NCBI GenBank assembly: GCA_016987375.1
Contig: PJRA01000263.1
Location: 5,182,026 to 5,206,175 of the forward strand
Reading direction: 5' to 3'
DNA: 24,150 bases
DNA from: Brachionus koreanus
Lineage: Eukaryota > Rotifera > Eurotatoria > Ploima > Brachionidae
Shown here: in pieces, positions 11,883 through 20,251 of the stretch
Position numbering within the stretch: the first letter of the stretch is position 1
Layout of the letters: every line of letters starts with the position of its first letter
Position numbers and translations under genes: made by a program
The notes under the pieces: generated by a model
The model's database searches: none
What the model saw: the letters and a program-made list of their open reading frames with translations, nothing else
Told to the model about the DNA's origin: nothing

Positions 11883-12023
11883 TTCTTGCTGTGACACCTA
11901 ACATGTAGATTGTCTAAGTCCATCACCACCAATTAGAGCTGTAGCAGTCGATTCCATTGAACTTATCAAACCCATTTTAAAGCTAGGGGTTGACTTGGAT
12001 TTCACTAAATTTTCTGGCAACTT
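11868..12023 (-). mobile_element. 3' stub of a non-LTR (CR1/Jockey-type) retrotransposon
   Basis: Read on the minus strand, this begins with KLPEN, the conserved C-terminal end of a non-LTR reverse-transcriptase ORF, continues through the DKFNGI motif and a short 3' UTR, and ends in (CTA)5 at 11868-11882. It aligns along its whole length, with scattered substitutions and small indels, to the 3' end of the longer copy at 23495-23670 on the other strand. The two therefore belong to one family. It is a severe 5' truncation, typical of incomplete target-primed reverse transcription, and is non-coding now. No clear target-site duplication is visible. Confidence 0.8.
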
Positions 12024-12598
12024 TTAATTAAGTTTAATTAAGTAAAATTTTAATTAAACTATTAACTGTTTCGTTTTTTAACGAAATTTCTAAATAATAA
12101 GATGTTGCTTTTTAAATTAATACAAAATAAGTTAAAAATAAAATAAAAAAAAGAATATACTTTATTCTGTTTATCATAGACATGCTATTTAGAATCTAGA
12201 GATTGATGGTTCATAGGTTCGCTTATTAAAATAAAATTAGATGAATTCATCTTTAGATTAGATTTACTAAGTTAAACAAGCTTTACTTTAGTTTAAATTT
12301 AATCAACTAGAAAAAAAAATTTTTCATAATAGAATTATTTATTTGGCTTAAAAAATAAAAGAGTTTATTAATAAATTAGAGTAAGATTTATTATTGCTTT
12401 GTATAAAAGGAATTGTACCATTAAAAAAATTAAAAAACCAACTCTATTGAAAAATAAAATACGAAATATTTTCATATTATGAATAATATATTTTTTTTAC
12501 ATTCAATTAAAAATTTTTTTATTAGACTTAAAATAATATAATTTCTAAAAATATAGATGAAATTTAATTAAGTTTTTTTTTTGTTTTGTTTTGTATGT
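12024..12598. other. AT-rich spacer 3' of PCSK2
   Basis: Between the retrotransposon stub and the PCSK2 stop codon. It must contain the 3' UTR of the minus-strand PCSK2 transcript, and I see nothing else in it. Confidence 0.55.
12518..12523 (-). terminator. Polyadenylation signal of PCSK2
   Basis: TTTATT on the plus strand is AATAAA on the minus strand, 75 bases past the PCSK2 TGA. Further hexamers occur nearby, so the used site is uncertain. Confidence 0.4.
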
Positions 12599-13151
12599 TC
12601 ACATATTTATTGAATTGTGATACTTTTCGGCAAAACGTTTGACATCTTCCTCATCTCCTACTCTTTTCTGATGATCTTGCTTCAGCACATCAACATATTT
12701 TTCTTTTTCCTTAAAATCATTAGTATGAATTTTTTTGACAACATTAAGCTTTGTTCTCTCATTTAATTCTGTTTGTGACGTATATGGTTGTTCTTTGGTG
12801 CCATGTAAAAGTAAAATCCATTCCAAAAATTCACCGGTTGTTTCATGATCTGTATTTGAGAAAAAAATTTCAAGCTTCCATGTACCTTGGGCTTTTTCAG
12901 CCCAAGCATGAGTAGTCATAAACGGCCATTTATTAAATCCGTTTGTGGAGTCCGAGTCCAAGGGTCTCTTGCTCAAAAGTAATGATCTAGTTCCAAGAGG
13001 TGAAGTCAAAAACATGACTGTATCACCACGACGGCTTGACTTAAGCGTAATAAACGCTTGCACATGCTCTAAATAATTCACTTCATTTGGCTTATCTTGG
13101 CACGAGCTTGTATCAATAGTCAATGTAAGATTTCCTCTTCTCGGGATTGTG
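12599..13151 (-). CDS. PCSK2: PCSK2 exon 7: P domain and C-terminal tail
   Basis: Residues 496-679, TGA at 12601-12599. It contains NYLEHVQAF, the RRGD motif, LTSPLGTRSLLLSKRP, FNKWPFMTTHAW, GTWKLEIFF and LLHGTKEQPY, all P-domain landmarks. A highly charged tail of about 60 residues follows, with no membrane anchor. Confidence 0.95.
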
Positions 13152-16100
13152 CTATAAAAAGGTCAATATAAATCAGCGAAAAAATATTTTATAGAGTAAT
13201 TTACTGTGTTTTTTTTACACTTCCTGCTTCGCAATGAGATCTAACTGGCAATGGCTTCCAGTTTCGGGCACTTCTGACCATTTCACCTGCATCCAGAACT
13301 CCAAAGCCAAATAGATGATTAAACTCAAGACCAGCGCCATTGACGCTCCACAAATGTCTGCCAGATGGGTCGTACAATTGGTTTCTCTTAGCCGTAAGCA
13401 CAGTTAAATGTTGCATGTCTCTCCAAGTCAAATTTCGACTAAAAGGTAAATTTAATAATAGAAGAAAAATAATGTACTTTTTTTTTATTTTGTTTACTTT
13501 GCTTCTAGTGTAAGAGCAAATACGCCGGCGGCCTCAGGTGCAGCAGCGGATGTGCCCGAATGTCTCAAAGTGCATTTTCCATACAAATCGGTAGTGGCGA
13601 CTCCGGCTTCAGGATCGGATGATCTACCATTGCTGAATGTAGATGCAAGTGTAGATGAACATGATTCATCATAGAGGGCTGTTCTGCCATCATTAATTGC
13701 TGAATTTATAGAAATTGTCCACATACTAGCAGCATATCCGTCACAATTACAGTCATCATTTTCACCTCCATCACCCGATGCCCACACATAAATGCTGCCC
13801 AAACCATGTCGACCCTAGTTTCACAGAATTAAATTTTTTTCTTTTTTTTTTTCTTCTCACCTCATTTATTCCCTTCACTATAGCTTTCATCGTAGCGTGT
13901 CTCGGACCATCGACTGTTTTTCCGTCATCTGTTGGACCCCATGAGGCACTGTAAATGTCTATTTTATTAGGTTCATGTCCCATTGAATTGGCCTCAATTA
14001 AATCTGTCATGTATGGCTGATCTAGCATTCTTATTCCGGCTATTTTAGAGTCATAAGCAACACCAACTCCACAAATATTATTGTCTCTTGCTGCAGCAAT
14101 TTCGCCTGCACATCTAGTTCCGTGGCTGTTAAACCAATCATCTGTGTATCTTGGATATGGATATGGATCATTACTACTAAAGTCATAGCTGGCTTCAGCA
14201 TTCTTGTGTAAAAAATATTCATAAATTCTTTTTTATAACAAAAAAAATTTACAAAATTGTTCATTAGATCTGGATGAGTATAATCAACTCCATCGTCCAT
14301 AATGGCAGTGGTAATATTTTTTCCTGTATAGCCCATGGCCCATGCTTCCTCAACGTTCAAGTCTAATTTTGGCTTGCCGTTTGCTTGACCAGTATTCCTC
14401 TTAAATTAAATTTATCAATTTTCTTTTATTTTTAAATAGAATTTTTTAGCTGAGAAAAAAATTTCTATTCATATTTTTTCTTGATTTTTTTTTATATTTA
14501 TTTATTTATGAGCATTTTGAGCATTTACCTTGATAAACTAGGTATCGATGTAAATCTTCTTTTTAGCTTAATGCAATAAATGCATTTCAGTAAAATTTGA
14601 ACAATAAATATTAAATTAAAAAATTTCAATTTTAACAATTTTGTTTGGGCTAATTTTGTTGGTAAAAAAGTTTGAAGCATAGAACTAATCTTTTCCAGTA
14701 TAAGATTCTAATTAATTCAAGCATATAAAATTCATTTTAAATAGGATTAAATAATTTTAGCATTGATAGACATCTTTTTCCAATTAAACATTTAATAAAT
14801 CTACTTGGTTTAATCATAGAAAATTAAATACAGAATAAGCAATTAATCTAGTTATATTAATTTAGCATTCTATGGCCATCTTAAACAAATTACCGGCTTT
14901 TTATTAAATAAGACTAGGTTTTAGTAGGACTAGATTTGTATGAGTGTCTAAAAAGAAGAAAAGTGCTGTAATTCAAAATCATTTATAAAGATGCCCCAAG
15001 TGTGTTAAATATTAGAATTTTTGTTTCAATTTCAACTATTCTTAGTTTAAATTTTTTTAATTTAAATATTGTTCTTTTTTCAAAATTGTTTTATTTTACA
15101 TCTATTAGAAAAGATTACGGTGAATTATAAAATTATATTTTATATTTACTAGTTTTTAATTTATTGATTAAATAAAAGGGAAAATATCTTATCTTTAAAT
15201 TTTTAGATGAACAATTTTGTTAGTTATTATTATACGCGCTGTACGAGGTCTAGTGCACATTTCACCAGACGTACAACATTAGCTTTTATTTCTCATCACA
15301 GCTAGTGATCCTTCTAAGAAAAAATTCTCATCAGGAGTATTTTGAAGTAAATTTGTATTAATTTCAAAACGTCTTGAAGTCTGATCTATTCCTATATCTT
15401 ATTCAAGTAGAAAAATTAAGTTAATTTGACTGATTTATTAAGTTGTATGGTGCAGTTAAGATTTGAAAGATATCGTGGTTTGAGGTACAATGATTTTATT
15501 TTCTAAATAAATGTAAGAGAAAACAGCCGTTCTGTGCGGCGGAATATTATATATATAGCGTAAGTGAAGATTAATTTTAAAGAGTAGTTTATAAAAAGTT
15601 TTAGCTTATGTTTTATAAAATAATAGAAATATGAAATGCTTAAATTATTTGAAATTAAATAGACTTGAAATAAAATAAAACCAGTTGCAACTTGAAATTT
15701 AATGAGTTAAGAATCAGTAAGTTCATAGTTGTGGTTGAGACAGCACATGATTACCAAAATTGTTTAATCTATATTTTATTTTTATCAAATATTTGAATTA
15801 AATCTATGTTAGATTTTTGTGTAGATCAAAATGTTTTATCTTAAAACTCAAAAAAATTAGAGTTTTTTTGGAGTTTTATTTTACATCAATTTTTTATTTT
15901 TAGTTAAATAAAACTTATCATTCTTAAAATTTTTTTTTTCAATCTAAAAAAATTTTAGATTAGTTAAAGCTGGAAGTGGTAATAAATCAGCTACTTCAAA
16001 CTATAATAATTCTATGTTTTTATGTGGTAATGATAATTCTATGAATCTAGAATTAAAAATAATATAAATTATTGATTTTTGTTTCAAAATATGCTTATTT

Positions 16101-19100
16101 TCATTAAATAAAAAGTAAAAAGAGAAGGCCAAAAAAAACCCATAGATTTTGCTTGCTAAAATTAATTTTTGATTTTTTTTAAGATTTATTTAAATTATTA
16201 TTGAAAAGTTACAGTCAGTATAACGAACTACTTAGAAGGAAAATTGGAGGATTTTGGTTAAATATATAAAATAGGGGTAAAATTAAAAAATTAAAATAGA
16301 AATTAAAAAAATAAGTAATTTTTTGAAAAAATTGGTAATAAATGGTTTTTTGTTAAAGCTAATTTCAATTAAAAAAAATTTCAATATCAAATAATAAATT
16401 AATTACATTAGTTATTTTTTTTAAGTTTAAAAAAATCTAATTTTTTCTGGAACTTTTGGTACTGTTCTAAAACTTTTGCTTTCAATGACAAAATTGTACA
16501 GGTCATAAATATATTAATATTTTATTCTTTGGCCAGCTTTAAATTAATTATTTTTTGTTCAAATTGTTTTTTTATATATTTTTTTTTTTACTTCAAAATA
16601 GATACATTTTCTGTTTTCACTAGCCTGCTTTTCATTCATTTTCATCAATAAGAGTTCCGATTTACGGAGATATTAGACTGTAGTTTTAATTGAGTTTTTA
16701 AAAATGGCCCCTTTTTTTATTTTAACAGAAAAGCGAAAAAAATACCTAAAAATTATTAGCAATACAAGTAATGAAAAAAATGATGAGTGATAATAATTTG
16801 AAAAAAAAATAAAATAATAATTAAGTTATCAAAAAACTAAGCAATTTTTTTTTAAATAAAACCTATGATTAAAGCTGTTAAAGTTTAAATGATAAATAAA
16901 AAATTTAAATTTGAATTTTTATCTTTGGATTTTGTTTTCTAGAAGTGGGAATTAGTTCTAGCCTAAACTTAAAATAAAATTTTAACTTACAAGATACCAT
17001 TGATGCTTGAAATAGGGATCTGTTGGAGGCTGATAGCTTGGGAACTTGTTTTTCAAATCCTCTAGAGATGAATAACCGCGTTTAACTCTTTTGTAGCCTT
17101 CTTGCTGATTTATGTTTCTAATCAATCTCTCGCGGACCAGAATTCTCCTGTTTACTGAAGTGTCTCGTCTAGTTCGTAGATGCGGGCTTCTTTTGGATAT
17201 GAAATGATAGTGCTGATCGGATCCAAGTATCTATTTATGTAAATTTTTTTTATAATTAAGTACTGAAATAGACAATATTTAATGGGGTTTCATAAATTAT
17301 TTGAAATCCTAATCAACGCTTGATTTGGAAGCATAGATTTTAACTCATATACTCATTCAGTTTATCTAGAATATTAGTAATTGCATGACCTAGCTTTTGA
17401 AAACTAAAAACCAAACTCTTCTAAAAATTTCTGTATAATTTTCTTCGAAGTTGTTCTAGCAAAATTTTTATCATAAAATTTTGTTCTTGTTTAGATATAG
17501 CAAAAAAAAACTAATAGATGGACAACGATTTGACAATTTACTCTGATGACCTGCTCGATTTGAACGAGACCCTTAATTTCATTAAGGCTAATGACACTAT
17601 GGGTTTAATTCAAGAATACCTGTTACGAGTTTTACTAAAAAAAGAGCGCAAACCCAACAACTATCTACTTATTAACATTGGAGCATCTATTTTGTTTCTC
17701 ATCACTCTGATAACTATATTTTTTTTGACACTGTCAATTATTTATATAGTCAAAAATAAATTAGTAGAAAAAAGCCCAATTTATAGACTATTGATTCACT
17801 TTTTTATATTCAAAATTTTTCTTTCAACTCTCATATTTTTGTCAGTCAACTCATCCAACGTAGTTCAAAGTTCAATATTTCACATTAGACGAGATCATTT
17901 TGGATGCTTTTTTCTCAATTTAACAATCTTATTTTTTGATGTTGGCGAACATCTGCAATTTATGATCATATGGCTAATAATATTTTCTGAACGAGATTAT
18001 TTGCAATTAAAGTGTCTGTACAGTGATTATTTGGTCAAGAATTCAGCGGAAGAAAGCGAGCAGACCAACGATAATTTGCAATCAAGCGCTATCAAATCCT
18101 ATGTTCAAAAACTTAAAAAAAAATCAATTGCAAACTTTATGACTCTCAAGAGCCGATCGATTATCCTATTCGGCTTTTACATTTTAAATGTAGCATTGGC
18201 CTTTTTTCTAAGCATACACACAAGTCCAATACAGTATGAGAAGCATAAATTTTGTGTTTTTTCCTCAATGAATTCCTATGTGTTTTTGATCTATGAATTT
18301 TTGGTTATGGCAGTCTTGTTTCCAATAACATATTTTTTCCTGTTGGTTTCGACCTTTTTTTCGGTATTTTTCGCCGGCAAAAAGGACCAACTTGCACCAA
18401 ACAAAACCGAATCGGAAAACAAGCTTATTTTATTTGTTAAAAAAGCCAGTTTTCTCATTGGAATCGAAGAATTGCTGATGACATTCGAGTACACCACTTT
18501 TTGGATAGCTCATCCATTTCTCATTGAAATTTTGCGCTCAGTATGCTTAGTGACCATTCTAGCCACGGCCATCTTATTCATCAAGTATGAAGGAGTTCAT
18601 TTAATGTTCAAAAAAAGTGTCGAGCTGAACAATGCGAGAAATTTAAATGCCATTTTTAGGCCAAGAAGCTCTAATACAGAGGGAGTGGACTATCAAAATT
18701 TAGTTGAAAATGGCTACTAATTTACTCAGCAATTAGACAAACAGTCTTTAAATAAATGTAAAATTTATCAATTTTTTATTGTACATAAAATAAAACTAAT
18801 TTGGAAATTTTTTTTTTTTCGACTTGTTCTAAATCTGAGATTTTCGAAAAAAAAATTTGCTCTTGGAATAAGTATGCTTTTTTTTTAAATAAATTTGCTT
18901 TAAAAAATTAAATTTATAAAAGTTAATTTAACTTAAAAATCAATAATTTTTCCAGTGGGAGTTTTAAAAATATTCTTTAATTGTTAATTAATAAATTTTT
19001 TAAACAAAAATAATAACAAAAAATTGATGCCTAAATCCAATTTATTCAAATTGAGAATGCGTGTTTAGATTGTTTTTTACCCGAAACACGCCACTGGTCC

Positions 19101-20251
19101 AACATTAGAAATATTTCAAAAATAATAATTTAGATTTTTTTACTAATTTTTGATTTATTTTTTAACTAAAACTATCAGAACCAATTTATAAGCTCTAAGA
19201 CACCGGATTACTTAATATTTTATTTTAAACTTTTTTGACATGATTTATTGCTGACTTTTATTATTTAAAAAAAAAAAAGGAAGCTCATTTAGATTGATTA
19301 ATTTTTGACCGTAAGTCCGTAAGATCTAAACCACTGTGAAAAAGTCAAAAAAATTTGGAAAAATTTTATTTATTCTATATGGTTTTAATTTAACAATTTT
19401 TGTACTAACGTCACTAAAAAATTAAATTCTTGATTTAAAATAATAGTAAATTTCTCAGTATTAAATAGCTAAAATGATCAGAAATTTTTTAATGAATGAA
19501 GAATCTTTGAAAAATCGTTTTTTATTTAATAAATAAAAATTTTTAAAAATTTGTAATTTGAATTTTTTAATTGTTAACTAATAAATTTAGCAAAAAGGAC
19601 CCACTTGAAATTTTGAAATGAAATGTGATTTGAACATAATATGTATGTGTTCATACTTTATTTGACAAAGCATTTATATGGATTTTTAGTTTGATGTTAA
19701 AACAAGCTGTTTATTTAGAAACTTGAGCTAGCTTCGGAAATTTTTAAAATAATAATACCAGCAAAAAAATCTTTTCAAAAACAGCCACACTTTCACAATC
19801 ATTTAGAATTTTTTTATTAGACTTGCCAAAATAAAATAGAAAGAAATTTCAATAATAAATAACCCTAATTTTTGGAAAAATTAAAATACAATTTCTAATA
19901 TCCTTTATAGACTTAAAATATTTTGATTAAATAAATATTCTCATATAAAAAATAAAATTTGACTTAATTTCAAATTCTCGATTAACTTGTCCTAACTCAT
20001 TGAAAAATTTTAAAACCAAACATTGAACAAGGATCTAAACTTACTGGTCCAGCATTGGTGAATCCATTTTGAGCTGCAATTTTGTCGGCCTGAGATCGGC
20101 TGACTGGTTTCTTAAATTCGACTAGATATGAGTTGGTCAGTATCTTCGAATAGCATTCATTCAAAAAACAGCATACCAATAATGTTGTTGCAATAGAGCT
20201 CGATTTGAAACCATATCCGAATACTGTACCAAATAACTTGAACAGATTCAT
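12599..20251 (-). CDS. PCSK2: Prohormone convertase 2 (kexin/furin-family serine endoprotease), 7 exons
   Basis: Join, in gene order: 20251-20045, 17230-16991, 14399-14253, 14202-13861, 13814-13498, 13438-13205, 13151-12599; 679 residues (human PC2 has 638). PC2 cuts neuropeptide and hormone precursors at paired basic residues in secretory granules. A hydrophobic signal segment (about 19-35) precedes the prodomain, which has basic sites RTRR (88-91) and KRVKR (116-120). The catalytic triad is D184 (MDDG), H225 (SHGTRCAG) and S401 (SGTSAAAP). The oxyanion residue is Asp327 (WASGDGG), the PC2 hallmark, where furin and PC1 have Asn. The P domain carries RRGD (536-539). No transmembrane segment follows; the tail is charged and helical. 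NxT sites lie at 177, 420 and 503. All introns are GT-AG, and the nested plus-strand gene lies in intron 1. Identity is very secure; exact splice sites rest on homology and phase. Confidence 0.96.
13152..13204 (-). other. 53-bp mini-intron 6 of PCSK2
   Basis: GTAAAT to TTTATAG, 53 bases, phase 2. Removal gives KKTHTIPRRGNLTLTID, an ungapped continuation of the P domain. Confidence 0.85.
13205..13438 (-). CDS. PCSK2: PCSK2 exon 6: end of catalytic domain, start of P domain
   Basis: Completes N418 and runs to two bases of codon 496. It contains TWRDMQHLTVLT, GLEFNHLFGFGVLDAG and RSHCEAGSV. Donor GTAAAT at 13204, phase 2. Confidence 0.94.
13439..13497 (-). other. 59-bp mini-intron 5 of PCSK2
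   Basis: GTAAAC to CTTTTAG, 59 bases, phase 2. Joining makes an Asn codon and the sequence EANRNLTWRDMQHL, matching other PC2 proteins. Confidence 0.85.
13498..13814 (-). CDS. PCSK2: PCSK2 exon 5: oxyanion Asp and catalytic Ser
   Basis: Residues 313-417 plus two bases of codon 418. It contains D327 in WASGDGG, the CNCDGY disulfide loop and S401 in SGTSAAAPEAAG. Donor GTAAAC at 13497, phase 2. Confidence 0.95.
13815..13860 (-). other. 46-bp mini-intron 4 of PCSK2
   Basis: GTGAGA to AACTAG, 46 bases, with a purine-rich (A-rich) body on the sense strand. It is the shortest intron in the window, and removal restores NEGRHGLGSIYVWASG. It has no in-frame stop, but 46 is not a multiple of three, so retention frameshifts the protease core. 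Confidence 0.88.
13861..14202 (-). CDS. PCSK2: PCSK2 exon 4: catalytic His
   Basis: Residues 199-312, 114 codons. It contains YPYPRYTDDWFNSHGTRCAG with catalytic H225, the substrate-pocket region MLDQPYMTD and SASWGPTDDGKTVDGP. Donor is GTGAGA at 13860. Confidence 0.95.
14203..14252 (-). other. 50-bp mini-intron 3 of PCSK2
   Basis: GTAAAT to ACAAG, 50 bases, phase 0. Removal rebuilds NNF-NAEASYDF, the conserved PC2 sequence. Retention shifts the frame. Confidence 0.85.
14253..14399 (-). CDS. PCSK2: PCSK2 exon 3: catalytic Asp
   Basis: Residues 150-198, 49 codons. It starts RNTGQ, the continuation of WYL-x-NTGQ across the splice, and contains the catalytic D184 in AIMDDGVDY and HPDL. The donor GTAAAT at 14252 is needed because the frame is lost beyond it. 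Confidence 0.93.
14400..16990 (-). other. PCSK2 intron 2 (2.6 kb)
   Basis: GTAAGT donor at 16990 and TTAAG acceptor at 14400. The interior is AT-rich with no exon in either strand that I can support. A less AT-biased spot near 15234-15274 can fold into an imperfect hairpin, and another near 15528-15545 contains GCCGTTCTGTGCGGC. Neither matches anything I can name. Confidence 0.8.
15241..15274. repeat. Imperfect inverted repeat inside PCSK2 intron 2
   Basis: GTAC, GTCT and GTG on the left arm pair with CAC, AGAC and GTAC on the right around a 7-base loop, with a 3-base bulge and one mismatch. This makes 11 paired bases. It is unusually GC-containing for this intron. It could be a relic of a mobile-element end, a structured RNA element, or chance. 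Confidence 0.4.
16991..17230 (-). CDS. PCSK2: PCSK2 exon 2: prodomain and cleavage sites
   Basis: Residues 70-149, 80 whole codons, phase 0 at both ends. It contains the internal basic site RTRR and the primary maturation site KRVKR before GYSSL, then DPYFKHQWYL, the start of the catalytic domain. Donor is GTAAGT at 16990. Confidence 0.93.
17518..18720 (+). CDS. Seven-helix, GPCR-like membrane protein nested in PCSK2 intron 1
   Basis: A single uninterrupted frame of 400 residues; tandem in-frame stops TAA TAG sit immediately before the ATG, fixing the start unless a 5' exon is spliced at that TAG. Hydrophobic segments lie at about 50-78, 90-109, 130-156, 213-233, 254-286, 301-330 and 333-356. 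The N-terminal tail has glycosylation sites N16 and N25 and no signal peptide. C130 at the start of helix 3 and C246 before helix 5 are placed like the conserved disulfide of rhodopsin-class receptors, and SERDYLQL (157-164) ends helix 3 where DRY normally lies. CWxP in helix 6 and NPxxY in helix 7 are not visible, so it is a very divergent receptor or another heptahelical protein. Ligand and partners cannot be told. AATAAA follows 30 bases after the stop. Confidence 0.82.
   Translation: MDNDLTIYSDDLLDLNETLNFIKANDTMGLIQEYLLRVLLKKERKPNNYLLINIGASILFLITLITIFFLTLSIIYIVKNKLVEKSPIYRLLIHFFIFKIFLSTLIFLSVNSSNVVQSSIFHIRRDHFGCFFLNLTILFFDVGEHLQFMIIWLIIFSERDYLQLKCLYSDYLVKNSAEESEQTNDNLQSSAIKSYVQKLKKKSIANFMTLKSRSIILFGFYILNVALAFFLSIHTSPIQYEKHKFCVFSSMNSYVFLIYEFLVMAVLFPITYFFLLVSTFFSVFFAGKKDQLAPNKTESENKLILFVKKASFLIGIEELLMTFEYTTFWIAHPFLIEILRSVCLVTILATAILFIKYEGVHLMFKKSVELNNARNLNAIFRPRSSNTEGVDYQNLVENGY
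18751..18756 (+). terminator. Polyadenylation signal of the nested membrane-protein gene
   Basis: AATAAA 30 bases after the TAA at 18718-18720, the first hexamer downstream. It supports independent plus-strand transcription inside the PCSK2 intron. Confidence 0.5.
20045..20251 (-). CDS. PCSK2: PCSK2 exon 1: signal peptide and start of prodomain
   Basis: Residues 1-69, ATG at 20251-20249. A hydrophobic stretch with the small-residue end ECYS fits a signal peptide. After it comes TNSYLVEF..., matching the TNHFLVEL opening of vertebrate PC2 prodomains, then GFTNAGP. The donor GTAAGT (20044-20039) is in phase 0. Joining to exon 2 gives a prodomain core ending YHF, as in other PC2 proteins. Confidence 0.88.

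Larger units (their letters stand above)
17231..20044 (-). other. PCSK2 intron 1 (2.8 kb), host of a nested gene
   Basis: GTAAGT donor at 20044 and ATAG acceptor at 17231. It contains the 17518-18720 gene on the opposite strand. The remainder (18757-20044 and 17231-17517) is AT-rich with no other exon that I can support. Confidence 0.85.

Noticed and set aside
12205..12235. A GGTTCGC string that might be part of a tRNA T-loop
   Set aside because: There are no matching A-box, anticodon stem or acceptor stem around it. No tRNA could be built here or elsewhere in the window.
13771..14028. A frame reading VRRKKKRKK after GINE, which might suggest a basic insertion in the protease
   Set aside because: The basic run is the translated A-rich 46-bp intron 4. 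Removing it joins GINE to GRHGLGS as in other PC2 proteins.
14040..14360. A single 106-codon minus-strand ORF that would truncate the protease after the catalytic Asp
   Set aside because: It reads through the 50-bp intron and out of frame. Splicing 14203-14252 restores the conserved PC2 sequence, so this is not a pseudogene or truncation.
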